Origin: Monosporascus cannonballus
Lineage: Eukaryota > Ascomycota > Sordariomycetes > Xylariales
Reading direction: 5' to 3'
Assembly: GCA_004154925.1 (NCBI GenBank)
Contig: QJNS01000203.1
Coordinates: 1-64,000, forward strand
Length of the DNA: 64,000 nt
In this document: positions 13,761 to 25,881 of the stretch, piece by piece
Numbering within the stretch: position 1 is the stretch's first letter
Layout: every line of letters begins with the position of its first letter
Translations under genes and position numbers: made by a program
Notes under the pieces: generated by a model
Told to the model about the DNA's origin: nothing
Seen by the model: only the letters and a program-made list of their open reading frames with translations
Database searches by the model: none

Positions 13761-14670
13761 TGCGAATTTATATGGGAACGTACCAAATGGAACGAAAAAA
13801 TCACAATTTGCTATCAGGCCCTATTTTAGAAGTTTTGTTATTTTTGTAAGTATTATTCTTAAAGGAGTTTAGCTGATACATTGGACCCCTAACAGATACT
13901 TCTTGATCAAAAGCTATAGCTGTGGCCACGACTGCTGCGCCGCAGGCGCAGCCACAACTTCCAAAATGGGGTCCTGATCACGATGAGTCAAATTCCGGTA
14001 TCCGAATTATCAGGGACCTAATAAATGGGTTATTCGGGTTACTTGCTAATAAATATAATGTCGGCGATATTGTCCAAAATTTAATAATATTACTAAACAA
14101 AATTTATAACGTATAACGGCTAAATAATTTAACCGATTATTAAATCTTAATTGTACGAATTTATATTAATAAAAATATTATAGAATTTTAAATAATATAT
14201 ATAATAATATGTTACGTTTCGTAAAATTAAAGGTACTTAAAGTTATATTACAAATAATTGATATTATTTAAATTATGGAAATAATAACGTATATATTTTA
14301 TATCGGCTTATTAGTTTATTATCTGTAAATTGGTAATCCGGCTTACTGGCTCATCCTTAGTAAGTTGGTGATCCATTATGTGATTTAACCCGTTATCTTT
14401 TGTTGGCTTGTCTTTGTCGGGGACCGTTTCTGGAGGCCGTAGCTCGTTAGGTCGTAACAGAAATAAGCCAAAAGCTACAAATTGTTCGAAAACACAGATT
14501 TTAGAGAATAAGAAGATAATTTTTTTAATTTTTAAAAATGGTGTTAAGAAGTTTTTTATAGGGAAAGAAATCAGTAAGTGGATTAACGCGTAACGCGGTT
14601 GTGGGGTGGCGCGTTGGGGGGGGATGGAGCGTTGGTAGGGGGGTCGCCTTACTAAGAACTACCAGCTAGG
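13761..14670. other. Patchily preserved DNA left of the gypsy insertion
   Basis: Two islands of near-normal composition (about 13780-14120 and 14350-14670) alternate with RIP-mutated sequence. From 13922 a frame stays open for 64 codons with an Ala/Gln/Pro start and then RIIRDLINGLFGLLANKY, but it begins with GTG, has no ATG, and I cannot assign it; it could be the start of a retroelement gag or host DNA. The G-rich stretch at about 14595-14650 lies directly beside the insertion site. Confidence 0.4.
14666..14670. repeat. Target site duplication (left), CTAGG
   Basis: Matches TTAGG at 21899-21903 except for one C/T difference, compatible with RIP of one copy. Confidence 0.75.
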
Positions 14671-15097
14671 TGTTACATCCAGGAGGGACTCCACTAGGCC
14701 CAAAGGAGGCCCAGGAAGTTGGAGACGCTTCGGATCTCCACCTCTCCTCGGGTAAACCTCGGGTCTCTGTTAATCTCCAAAGATACCAGGAGATTCGTAA
14801 ACGACGGATACTATGGTTTCTCGTAATCTCCAAAAATTATGAAAAATATAAAGGATAAAAAAAATATATAAGATTTTGGATTTTTTATATAAATAATTAT
14901 TTATTTAATTTCGTTCCTTAATTATTAATTTAAATTTTTAACCAGAAATAATTATACCGTTTTTTAATTAAAAAAATATTTTAAAATTTCCTTAACAAAT
15001 ATATTAAATTATTTTTTGCCTTATTATTATTTACAAATTAAGATCTTTTTTAGATATTACTTATATTTTCAAGTAAATATATAATAAGTTCGTTATA
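14671..15097 (+). repeat. 5' LTR of gypsy element
   Basis: Begins TGTTACATCC; ends GTTCGTTATA (CA changed to TA). Its outer (left) 190 bp are nearly unmutated while its inner half is heavily RIP-mutated; compare the 3' LTR, where the pattern is reversed. Confidence 0.9.
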
Positions 15098-15439
15098 TTT
15101 TAATAATTTTTTAATTAATAGCTAATAAATAATTTATTGCCCAATTAAGGCATAAAACTTTCTGAACTTAATGCAAATAATAATATAGGACGACGTTCAG
15201 AAAATAAATAATATATCCGATTTCCGTTATTAGCCAGTAAAATATTATTAATAAGATTTAACAATTTACCCCTTATTGAAAAAGTTTTCCAATTAATTAA
15301 TAATATGGCACCTTTTACAACTCGATCCTAAGAAAGTTTTTTTTCTTAGCCCTAATAATAACCTTTTCCGACTTTATAAAATATTATTAAAATTTAAGAG
15401 CCCGAGCAAAAGGAAATCGAAAAAAGAAAAAAGGAATAT

Positions 15440-16500
15440 GGGGCAAAAAGCTAAAAGAGGAAATCCCCCGCAAAGAAAAATTAAGCGCTTTGAAGATAAA
15501 AGTTTAGACCCTAAAAGAAGAAAATGCCCGATTAAAAGGAAAAAAACCGGCCTTCTTACAGTTTGGCTTTTTTAAGGGACGAAGTTAAGGGGCTAGTTAC
15601 CGATTATTTACGCTGGACCCAGAACGAACGTAAACAAAAACCTTAATCCTATTATTATTCGGCGCAAACCGGATACGAAAAAGAATTATTCCGCCCCCAA
15701 GTTATTACGGAATGCCAGACGTCAAGGGCTATAAGCCAATTTCCTTAAAGCCTTATAATGGATTAAAAAACCCTGATAGATTTTTGGTTCAGGCCAGGTT
15801 TTACCTTAAATTCTATAAGAACTTTTTACCGGAAGAATATCAGAAAGTGATAATTATTTTTTAATTACTAATTGGACGAATTCGCCTATGGTTCGAACTT
15901 ATTTTGATGGATTACTTTAAACGATACCCAAAGGAATTTTCGGATTTTATTAATTACATTTTTAGCGATTACGAAAATTTCGAAAAAAAAATACGCGTTT
16001 TGTTCGGAAATCCAGATAAAAAATAATATGTAATTAAGCAATTTTATTTTTTCCGCCAGATTAAGTTAATATTTAAATATACGATTAATTTTAACCGTTT
16101 GGTTACTATTTCGAATTTACCGGAAAACGCGTTATTTTATTTTTATTACGATAGCTTAAAGTTTTAGGTTAAAAACGAACTGTATATAAAACTTAAAATT
16201 AGATTTTTTATAAAATACATAAATAAGGTTATTATCGCCGACCGACGAACCTTTAATCGGTATTTCGAAAAAAAAAGAACCGGCAAACGAGATAACAACA
16301 AGAGCTCCAGTAACCGAGCCAGGAAGGACAAAGGTAAGCCTTAGAAAAAAACAAATTCCGCTTTGAAAAAGCCCAAGAAAAATAAGTCCAAAGTAAAATA
16401 TTTCAATTATGGCAAAAAGGGGCATTTTAAGAACGAAAATTGTTTCCCCGCCAAAAGGAATTCCAAAAAAAAGAATTCCTTAACCCTAGAAAAAAGCTAG
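15440..16500 (+). pseudogene. gag relic with mutated CCHC zinc knuckle
   Basis: Long partly open frames give a typical gag: a segment with PYNGLKNPDRFLVQARFYL around 15750-15820, then a basic Lys/Asn-rich region and a zinc-knuckle relic at 16396-16443 reading YFNYGKKGHFKNENC. The first two Cys codons have become Tyr (TGC/TGT to TAT), the G-to-A change expected of RIP. Nucleocapsid function is therefore lost. Confidence 0.8.
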
Positions 16501-17479
16501 AACGGCTAAATAAAAAACCGACAGTAAGGTAAAAAAAGAGGAAAAAAAAATTAGTACGATTTTTTTCCAGTTAAAATTTATTATTACCATAATTATTCAG
16601 ATCCAGAACGATAACTTAAAATACGAAGATTATTTTATTTGCCAGGATTTTGAAATTAAAGCTTACAAGTATTATTTAGAACAAACGGTTTTTAGGATAA
16701 CCATAAAGTTAAAATATTAGTATTATTTTAATTCCCAAAAATATAAAACGTATATAAAGGATGGTTAATTTCGACCAAATATTAATAATTACGGATAATT
16801 ATCTTCAGAACTTTACGAACTTTTAAAATATATTATTTATAAAAAAATACTATCGGCGAACTTTTATAACTTACTGCATTTTATTATTTGTTATTAGGAT
16901 AATTATCTTATTTATCTTAAAATTAAAAAAAACAATAATTTTTGGCCCGGATGGAATAATAAGGTTCTTATCGAACTAGACGATAAATATCGATATATTA
17001 AAATTCCCTAATAATTAAAATACCTTAAGTTTTATTACTTACATCTCAAATTAAAACGAAATTAAAAAGCTATATCGCAAGGATACCTATATTATTCCCT
17101 AATGCTTTATATTTAATACGAATTTTTAAATATAGGAATATTTCTTTCGAAAATTTATTTTTTTAACCTTATAACCCGGGAGATATAGAATAAAAAGGTA
17201 AGCCAAGAAAAAAACCAAATTTTAAAGCCTTAATGCAAATATGGCAAGAAAATATGGTTCCGGTATAAAGACGACTAATATATCAAATATGCTGTTAAAA
17301 AAGCTTACGAATAAAAGCTTGCTTAAATCGGAAATTAACCGAAATCAAAAAATTATAAAGGCCTTCGAAAATAAGGCGACAAAAAGTTTTAATCGATAAG
17401 ACCTTATATAAAGTAACGAAAGGAATACGTAATTAAATTAAAATTTCTTTTTAATACCATAACAAAATATTTAAAACAA

Positions 17480-20400
17480 TAATTAATTCCGGTACAAAAA
17501 GTAATTTTATTTCCCTTATTATAGCAGAAAAAAATTAAATTCCCTAAAGATATAAATTAAAATTTTACAAATTACGTACGGTAAATGGCAGCTTATTTAC
17601 TTATAAAGGAAAAATAATTCTTCGAAAAACGGAGGAACTCCCGGTACAAATTTAAGGATATTAAGAATATATTTCGTTAGATATCGCCGACATCTCTAAA
17701 TACGATATTATTTTGGGAATACCTTGGTTTTATTTTAGCAACCCAAGGATTAATTGGAAAAAACGAACGCTTTCCGGGGATAAAGTACCAGAAAAGGATA
17801 ATCGAAAAATTTGTTATGTTATTAAGGAAGTACGGATTCCTAATTAAATTTTTACAGTACTATCGGAATATTAAGAATTTAAGAAATTATTTAAGGATAA
17901 AAAAACCATAAATTACCGTTATGCGGTTAATAAAATTATTAAATACTTATTAAGGAAAAATATTATCCTAAATTCCATAAAATTTACCATATAAATCCAG
18001 AAAAGTTTAAGGCCTTATAAAAAAGCATATAATTGGATTTGAAAAAAAATATATTTAGTTTTCCAATTCCTTTGTTAAATATTTAGTCCTTATGGTACCA
18101 AAAATTAAGGATAACAAATAAAAAATCGATAAAGATAAATACCTTATTTACCGATAAATAATTAATTACAAATAGTTAAATAATATCATAATTAAAAATG
18201 GATACCCCTTAATACTTATAAATACCTTAAGAGAAAATGCTAACAAAGTTAAGTGGTTTACGGTACTTAATTTTCGTAATAATTATTACTGCATTAAAAT
18301 GGCCAAAAGAAAAAAATAGAAAACGGTATTTAAAACAATATATGGACTTTATGAATATAAAGTAATACCTATAGGACTTATTAACGCTCCCGCCAGTTTC
18401 CAAAGTTTGGTAATAATTATCCTCTGATAATTCTTAAATAAATTTGTATTTATTTACCTCGACGATATCCTTCTTTATTTCGAAACTTTAAAGGAATATA
18501 AAAAGCATATCGCTTAAGTACTTAAAACTTTGGACGAAATTAATATTCGAATTAACCTTACCAAAAATATATGGCATACCCAGAAATTGGATTTTTTGGG
18601 ATTTATTTTTATATTAGGCCAAATTTAAATTTAACGATCCAAATTGGAAGTAATTAAGGATTGGCTTATTTTTAATAAGGCGACCGTTATAAATATCCGA
18701 TAAATCTTAGGATTTATGGGTTACGTACGCGGCCTAATTAAGGGATATGGAAACATAATTAGGCTTTTGACGAAACTTATTACCAAAGAATACGTTGGGA
18801 AAAAATTCGAACTTTTAAAAGAAACAAAAGAAACGTTCCGGGAATTAAAAAAAGTAATTACCAGCGGATTTATCGTAAGAATGCCAAATCCAGACAAAAC
18901 GAAACAATTAAAAACAGATATTTTAAAGTACGCCCTGGGCGCAATTTTAAAACAGCAAGAAGGTAGCGGCAAATAATACCCAGTAGCGTATTATTCGAAA
19001 ATATTCCGAGATATAGAACTCCGATACCAGATTTATGACAAAAAGCTATTAGCAATTATTAATATTTTTAAGAAATAGGATTTTTCTTTAGGGGAACAAA
19101 AAAACCTTTCGACATTTATTTTGATTACAAAAATTTTACGTAATTTATAAAAGCCCAAAAGCTAAACAAACGATATAAAAGATGGTAGATTTTTTTTATC
19201 CAGATTTAACTTTAAAATATATCACATTAAAGGAAAAAAGAATATCTAGGCGGATATTTTCAATCGCAAAAAAGATTATAATTTAAAAATCCCCAAAAAA
19301 GCATACAAATGTTATAATATAACAAGGACGGAACTGTATATTTATGCGAAATAGTAAAAAAACCAATTACAAAACTCCTAATACAATTCCGAAATTCCTA
19401 CGATATAAAGGAATAAAAAGAAATTTAATAGCTAAAAGGATAACCGAAAAATTAGTTGTTATATTATGGCAAAATTTATGTTTCTAAAGATTAACAGAAA
19501 TAATTTATGAAAAAATTTTATAAAGATTTACTGTACGGATACTAAGGAATTTTCAAAACTACCAGATAATTATAAGAAAAATATGATTTTCCGGAATTAC
19601 GACAAATAATTAAAAAAGTAATTAAAGATTATAATATTTGCAATAAGGCTAAAGCAATACATTATAAGCCTTACGGGCTATTGTAACTTACCGACATTTT
19701 TAATAAGGTATGGAATACCATAGCTTAAGATTTCGTTATTAATTTATTTTTATTTAAAAACTTAGTTATTAAAATCGAATATGACGGAATATAAGTAATT
19801 ATTAATAAATTTATTAAATATAAATACTTTTTATTTTTCAAAAGAAATATAACGGCAAAATAACTGGCTTACGTTTTTATCAAATAATACCTTAATAAAT
19901 ATGGGATACCTGAAAAAATCGTTTTAGACCGAAATATATTATTTACCTTAAAGTTCGGTATTAATTTTTTTTAAACAAATCGGTATTAAATTTAAGTTTT
20001 TAATAATATATTATCCCCAGATAAACAGATAAATCGAAAAATTAAACCAAACCTTAAAACAATATTTGCGAAATTACGTTAATTATTAGTAAGATAATTA
20101 GGTAAAACTTTTATTATTAATATAGATTATTTATAATATATTAATTAACGAACATATAGGCGTATTTCCTTATATAGTTATATACGGATATAATGTAAAA
20201 ATAAAACGATCTAAATAACCATTTAATAAGGTATTAAAAATTATTACGATTACCTTAAAAGCAGAAATATTGATTATAAAGATTAAGACGATTTAGGCCC
20301 GTTTCCAGAATAAATTACGATTTTTTAATAACGGATAACCCAGTATTATAATAAAAAAAATTAAGGGATTAATTTTAACGAAAGGAAATAAGGTTTACTT

Positions 20401-20760
20401 ATTACGCCAGAAATAAAACGTAATTTCGAATATCTTACAAATCAAAATAAAAAAAACCTAATAATAAATTTAATTTTAAAAAATTTAGATTATTTAAAGT
20501 TAACGAAGTTATTTCCAAAATTAATTATAAATTGTTATTACTTAAAAACATAAAGATATATCTTATTTTCCACATTTTTTTATTTGAATTAGTATTTAAG
20601 AACGTCCCGTTAAAAATAAATTTAGAATTCGAAAAAGATTTTAACGAATACGAAATTAAACGAATATTGGATTCCAAAATAATTAAAAACAAAATTTAGT
20701 ACCTAGTTAAATGGAAAAAATATTTATATAAAAAATACGTAAGAATTATTTAATTATTTA
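17480..20760 (+). pseudogene. pol relic: protease, RT, RNase H, integrase, chromodomain
   Basis: The protease end shows YDIILGIPWF at 17701-17730. The reverse transcriptase active-site box reads YLDD at 18455-18466, still intact. The RT/RNase H connection and the start of RNase H form the longest open stretch (18716-18976), with ELKKVITSG and TDILKYALGAILKQQ. The integrase zinc-binding part (about 19600-19680, CNKAKAIHYKPYG) precedes the DDE core (about 19700-20060). The chromodomain relic at 20626-20735 shows EIKRILDSK and YLVKWKKY. Numerous stops and apparent frame changes separate these blocks. Confidence 0.88.
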
Positions 20761-21451
20761 ACGAATGCGATAGATTTAGTTAAAACGTTTTACCGCCAGA
20801 ATCCTGACCGACCGTTTTTAATGCGGCTAAGATCGTAAGTGATAACGGTTTCCCGTTTAAATCCAAACCTACGGCGCTCCAGTCGAAAAAAATAAATACC
20901 TTTATTAACGTATTTAGCTTTGAAGCAAGTTATGCTTATTTTTTTTCTTTACGATTTTTCTCCGTATTCAGTTTTTTTCGTTTTTCCAATTTATTTATGT
21001 TTTTAAGCCCTTTTTAAATAAACGATATTTTTTTGGAATATAATTATTCAAATTGACGATTTAACCAAATAATACGATTGGATAATTTTTAAAGCTGTTA
21101 AATAATTAAACGTTTTTTTCGGTTTATCCGGAATTTTTCGGCCTGGATATTTTTAAGCGATAAAAGCGAAATGTGATTTTTATTACAGGATTGAATATTG
21201 GCTGCCAAATAATTTTAATAACTTTTTCGACTTTTTAGTATTTTGTAAGAAAGTTTTTTTTCGAAATAATGCGAATACGGCATAATTTCGAAACTAAATT
21301 AAAAAATCGACTTAATTAGTTCGTAACGATTTTCAATAGAAGATTTAATATGTTTTCGAAGTTTGTCCGATATAATTAATATAATGTTATAACGCAAAAA
21401 AGGAAAAGAAGTTAAAGATTTACTTTTTTTATCTTTAAGGATAAAGATCTT

Positions 21452-21467
21452 AAAAGGGAGAGAATAA
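21452..21467 (+). promoter_or_regulatory. Polypurine tract
   Basis: AAAAGGGAGAGAATAA directly upstream of the 3' LTR; primes plus-strand synthesis in LTR retrotransposons. Confidence 0.7.
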
Positions 21468-21898
21468 TGTTATATTTAAAAGGGATTTTATTAGGCCCAA
21501 AGGAGGCCCAGGAAGTTAAAAACGTTTCGGATCTCCACCTTTTTTTCGGGTAAACCTCGGGTCTCTGTTAATCTCCAAAGATACCAGGAGATTCGTAAAC
21601 GACGGACATTATAATTTTTTATAATCTCCAGAAATTATAAAAAATATAAAAAATAAAAAGGGTATATAAGATTTTGGGTTTCTTATATAAATAATTACTT
21701 ATTTAATTTTGTTTTTTAATTATTAATCTAAATTTTTAACCAGAAATAATTATATTATTCTTTAATTAAAAAAGGAATATTTTGAAATTTCCTTAACGAA
21801 TATATTAAATTATTTCTCGCCTTATTATTACTTGCAAATCAAGACCCTTTTCGGATACTGCTTATACCTCCAGGTGGATGTATAACAGGTTCGTTATA
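21468..21898 (+). repeat. 3' LTR of gypsy element
   Basis: Same repeat as 14671-15097. The inner start is RIP-mutated (TGTTATATTTAAAAGG for TGTTACATCCAGGAGG) while the last about 80 bp are almost untouched. Its end is the exact border between AT-rich and normal-composition DNA. Confidence 0.9.
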
Positions 21899-21903
21899 TT
21901 AGG

Positions 21904-22117
21904 CTCCTTCTGCCTTTCACTCTGTATTTCATCATTTTGTCTGACAGTAACGCATCACTATTAGAGATGGAGTTATCGCAATAAAGGCATGCAATAGATG
22001 CGTGCACGGCAAAAGATAACCATGTGCCTCGGGTGATCGAGGCTTATTGGCCCTGTCTCAGTAACCCAGGCACATTTCTTAATTATGGGGGGGGGGGGGG
22101 GGGGGGGGGTNNNNCTA

Positions 22118-22184
<67 letters not shown>

Positions 22185-22895
22185 TTGACTATACCCAGAT
22201 TCCAGCAGGGCAGCCTAACTATTGGCGCAGTTAACACGGAGAGACTTTGCCAACGTAAACAGCATAAAGTATACGGCAATAGCTAGTATTTTGAATCATT
22301 GTGATTCGCAAATATGACGAGCAGAAGTTGGTCGCGCGGGGACCTCACCGATTTGTGAATTCATCGTTCCCCCCAAGACCACGTGGGCTCTCCCTAGAAT
22401 TGGAAGATATTACCGGAATCTGACACGAGTAGATCCGCGGACCAGGTGGCGAATGGTTGCATGTTCGGCAGGCTGATTCGGAGCATCACTGCGAGACCAT
22501 TGACGAGGGATGTTTGGCAACAAGGCGGAACTTTACTGTTTGAAGCACGTAGAAGGATATAGAGAGCCGGGATGAGTTTTTAAGTGGCAGATTAATATCG
22601 ATGAATCAGAGCTTGCATGCGCAAACTCGAGCACCCCGTCAGTGATCTAGCTTGCCGAGGTTGACGCGGATTATGTGGCCTTTGCACCTACAATCCAACA
22701 AGCAGAGACAGATATCCGAATTCGGTGACATCGCATTGGTGGGAGTGCCAAAGACATCACTTGTTCGCCGTTGAGCTTTGTTCGTCGCATTGCCCCAAAA
22801 CGCGGCTGGGTTGAATAGTCTTCATGTAGTTGAGACCGGGGGGTACCGTGGAGCTGCGCGTAAATGTTGGGGGATCAGGACGCAAAGAGCGTCCC
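21904..22895. other. Non-mutated intergenic DNA with assembly gap
   Basis: Normal base composition and no ORF of note. It contains the homopolymer/N artefact described separately. The remainder shows nothing I can identify; it includes the 3' flank of rmi1. Confidence 0.6.
22087..22183. other. Assembly gap: G23, NNNN, C64
   Basis: A run of 23 G (22087-22109), T, four N (22111-22114), CTAGG, then 64 C in a row (22120-22183). Long G and C homopolymers on either side of an N gap suggest low-quality read ends or gap filling rather than real sequence. Confidence 0.85.
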
Positions 22896-23660
22896 TCAGT
22901 TACGTCGGTCAGCGCCCAGTGCCTCTTTGAGCCGCGCAAGCCGACCCTCAAACCAAGCCTTCTGCCAAACCTCGACCTTCCCCCCAAGGACGACGCAGGT
23001 AGCCGGCTCCAGGAGGACCACGCCCCGGGCGACGGTGGCGCCTTTCTTGAGCATGATCTTCTCGCCGATGTTGAGAGTCCCGATGCCGATCTTCTCGATG
23101 CGCCTCAGTTCCAGGGCGTAGACCTTCTGCCCCCTGCAGTCCTGCAGCACCAGCCTGTGGGTGGAGTTCTTAGGGGTGGCGTTCGCCGAGGCGGTGCCGG
23201 CTCTGCCTGCCGCACCCGGCCTGCCGCTCCCGCTGGAGACGGGCTGGGTGGCGGAGCCGTCGTCGCCTTCCTCGTCTGCCTCGTTACCGGTGGGGAGTCT
23301 GATGATCTCCCGGCCCCTCGTCTGCTCCCCGCGCGCAACGGCCTCGAGCTCCTCGACTTGCTCCCACTTACTCTTGGAGAGATTATCGATATCCAGCACC
23401 TGTACAAGAATGTCCCGTGGAAGCTTCGTTTCCTGCACCTGAGCGCTACTAAGATTGGGAGGAAATGCAGGCGTTGCCGGTTCTAAGAGCGCCGGGTTGG
23501 TAAGGTCGGCCGCCAATAAACGTGACCTCGCGGTTGCAACTAGAGCCGGCAAGGGGGGCGGTGGATTCCGAGCAGATATAATACCTTGAATCCAGGTTAT
23601 TGTTGGAGCCGGGAGGCCTTGATTTTCAAGACCGGTTTGGATCTGATGAGTTAAGTCCAT
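22896..23660 (-). CDS. rmi1: RecQ-mediated genome instability protein 1 (RMI1)
   Basis: Single-exon gene of 254 codons. RMI1 is the OB-fold scaffold of the Sgs1/BLM helicase-topoisomerase III complex that dissolves double Holliday junctions and suppresses crossing over. The N-terminus has the alpha-helical part (WIQGII, residues about 23-28, then a helix ending LLAADLTNPALL) and the linker into the OB fold (QETKLPRDILVQVLDIDNL, about 97-115). After a Gly/Ala/Ser-rich loop (about 125-165) the OB fold continues (LVLQDCRGQKVYALELRRI..IGTLNIGEKIMLKKGATVARGVVLLEP) and a C-terminal Leu/Arg helix closes the protein, as in short fungal RMI1. The start ATG at 23658-23660 fits the family N-terminus. 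It is divergent from vps51 with 462 bp between starts. Confidence 0.9.
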   Translation of the reverse strand: MDLTHQIQTGLENQGLPAPTITWIQGIISARNPPPPLPALVATARSRLLAADLTNPALLEPATPAFPPNLSSAQVQETKLPRDILVQVLDIDNLSKSKWEQVEELEAVARGEQTRGREIIRLPTGNEADEEGDDGSATQPVSSGSGRPGAAGRAGTASANATPKNSTHRLVLQDCRGQKVYALELRRIEKIGIGTLNIGEKIMLKKGATVARGVVLLEPATCVVLGGKVEVWQKAWFEGRLARLKEALGADRRN

Positions 23661-24122
23661 GACGTAGGCTTAAGATTCTAGGCATGAGTGGTGCTCGTTG
23701 AAGTTGCATTATCGTAACACAGTGAAGATGGGATGGGATGTGTAAGGGGGTGGCTTGATCTGGTACGATGCCAAATACATGAAGTCCAATTAAGGTTATC
23801 TGATCAGATGGCAGTAGCATCCCCTGCAGATTCCTACTCTAAGGGGTCCTCCTGGGTCTCCGACCGCAGCTCCAGAACCGGGGAGCCGGCACCCCCTGAA
23901 GCGCTAAACCTGCCATAGTCTAGTGCACTGATAGCTCGCGCCACAGTGGCTCGGCAACTTTCCGGACCACTAAGTTCTGCCCTTCAGCCCTGGAGCTACG
24001 TATTCCGTTTGCAACCGATACCCCTTGGAAACCCAGTTGAACCACCGTACCCCCTTCTCCTCTAATCTTTAATTACTTACTCCCCGTGACTATTGATTCC
24101 TCTAGTTCTGCCATCGCCCAAA
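23661..24122. promoter_or_regulatory. Shared upstream region of rmi1 and vps51
   Basis: 462 bp between two divergent start codons, so it should carry both promoters. CT-rich stretches occur before the vps51 start (about 24040-24120). I see no clear TATA box. Confidence 0.5.
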
Positions 24123-25289
24123 ATGTCCACCATAGCCTCGCCGCGGGAGGCCTCCCTCCCGCGCCGCATGCCCTCAGGCCTAACGCCAACATCCTCGACA
24201 CGAGCGAGCCTCGACGTACCGCGTTCACCAAACCCGTCCACGACCTCGACCTCGCTCTCCGGCCCGCACGCGACGGCGAAGACGACGCGCCGCAACCGCG
24301 CCGCGCTGCGCGAGTACTACAACCTGCCGAAGTCGCCCGTCGGGCTGCCCCCTCCGTCGGTAGAGGTGACGGACCCGCTGGGGATCCATGGGGTCGACGC
24401 GGGGGAGCAGGAGCAGCAGTCGGAGGTGGCGGCGAGCGAGCTGGACGCGGCCGACTTCAGCGCCGAGGCGTACGTGGCGCGGGCGCTGGCCGAGAGCGGG
24501 CTCGAGGACCTGCTGCGGCTGTACGCGCGGGTCGTGGGGGAGACGCGGGCGCTGGACGCCGAGAAGAAGGCGCTCGTGTACGACAACTACAGCAAGCTGA
24601 TCTCGGCGACCGAGACGATACGGAAGGTTAGTTAGGTGGCGGGCTGTCTTGTGTGTTTATTTATTTATCTATCCGATTTCTGGTCGGCTGGTCGAGGGGA
24701 GACTTGATCCGGGGTCCTGGCGAAAGCGTTCCAAGCACACGCATATACTTCCTATGCTGAAGCGTATGTGGCACTACCACTACAAAAGCTAACTCAGAGC
24801 CCCCCCCAAGCGCAGATGCGCAGCACAATGGACCCGTTAAACCCAATGGCCTCGACGCTCGACCCGGCCATAGCGCAGATCTACACGCAAGCGGCGGCGA
24901 TCCGGGACTCGCTGCGGGAGGCGATACCGACACCCCCGACAACAACATCCTCTTCTACATCCACAAGATCCCCCCAATCCTCACCGAAAAACGAAGAGGC
25001 AGCAACGCAGAAAAGAAGACTGCGCACGAAACAGCTCGCGCTCGAGGTCCTCGAGACGCCGGACAAGCTGCGCGCGCTGGTGGCGGCGGGGCGGGCCGAC
25101 GAGGCGCGGCGCACGTGGGAGACGCCGCGGCGCCTGCTGCTGCTGTGGCGGGAGAAGGGGCTCGGCGGGCCCGACGTCGAGGCGTGCGTCGAGGACGGGG
25201 ATGCGGCGCTCCGGGGGGAAGAGAGAGAGGGAGAGGGAAAGGGAGGGGGGGAGGGCGAGCGGGGGTGGAGGCGAATGGCTGCCGGGTAA
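24123..25289 (+). CDS. vps51: VPS51, GARP complex subunit
   Basis: Two exons, 24123-24626 and 24816-25289, give 325 aa; the intron (24627-24815, GTTAGT..GCGCAG) falls after IRK and joins it to MRSTMDPLNP, reproducing the family block. VPS51 is the small subunit of the GARP tether that captures endosome-derived vesicles at the trans-Golgi. The N-terminal 60 residues are Ser/Pro/Thr-rich and disordered; the Vps51 core begins with LREYYNLPKSP (about 62-72) and continues through LDAADFSAEAYVARALAES and YDNYSKLISATETIRK (about 153-168) to LNPMASTLDPAIAQIY. The C-terminus is Arg/Glu/Gly-rich. ATG 24123 (AAAATGTCC) is the only in-frame ATG before the core; a frame open further upstream has no ATG. 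Confidence 0.88.
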
Positions 25290-25858
25290 TAGGAACGGAG
25301 AGAGGAGGGAAGGGAAACAGGCGGGAGGAGAAGAACACGGCAATTGAATATAATAAGTTATCCAATTCGAGCGGCTAGCGATGCGTGCCGAAGCGCACCT
25401 ACAACCTAACAAAACGCTTAGCTCCCCTGAGCATCCATCCAGGAGGAAGACCAACCAACAACGACGCTAACACCCATTATGCATATATCATACAGGCATA
25501 ACCGCTATATCCAATGACGGTAGCAACGGCACGGCAGCTCGCGCACCGCTCTTCTATACTTCCGGTGATATGCAGACCCTTCCCTTTCTAGGCGACCGCA
25601 GCGCCATGGTCGGCATTTCCCCATCGCCACTCCGGCGGAATGAATCCCAATCACCAGCCTTCATTATGCCAATGTTCCATCGGCACGGGAGAATCGGCCG
25701 GAGAACGAGAGGGCTGCCTGCCTTCGCCAGAACCTAGCGTGGGTTCGTCTAGAGGTGGCGGATTTGGAACGCTTGCCATCTCGGGTGGGGAGCGTGGCGA
25801 CTGGAATGGGTTCAGTGTTATCGTTATTTGCCGAGATAGAGGGACCGGACTCCATGGC
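25290..25858. other. Intergenic, 3' of vps51
   Basis: Normal-composition DNA between converging vps51 and nif3. No gene recognised; one minus-strand open stretch (25664-25855, 63 codons) has no family resemblance I can see. Confidence 0.5.
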
Positions 25859-25881
25859 CTAGAGGGCCTGGGCTAGGGCGT

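Larger units (their letters stand above)
14671..21898 (+). mobile_element. Complete Ty3/gypsy chromovirus relic, 7.2 kb
   Basis: A structurally complete but RIP-killed LTR retrotransposon. LTRs: 14671-15097 and 21468-21898. Order on the + strand: gag with CCHC relic (about 15440-16500), protease (about 17480-17780), reverse transcriptase (about 17900-18620), RNase H (from about 18800), integrase (about 19550-20130), chromodomain (about 20626-20735), purine tract, 3' LTR. The order protease-RT-RNase H-integrase-chromodomain defines a chromovirus of the Ty3/gypsy group. The flanking 5 bp are CTAGG on the left and TTAGG on the right, a target duplication differing by one C-to-T. Confidence 0.93.

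Noticed and set aside
13922..14116. 64-codon stretch with Ala/Gln/Pro start
   Set aside because: Begins with GTG, no ATG, embedded in patchily mutated DNA; not annotated as a gene, only described as a preserved patch.
16156..16425. 89-codon minus-strand ORF in the gypsy element
   Set aside because: Antisense to gag, whose + strand frame carries the zinc-knuckle relic.
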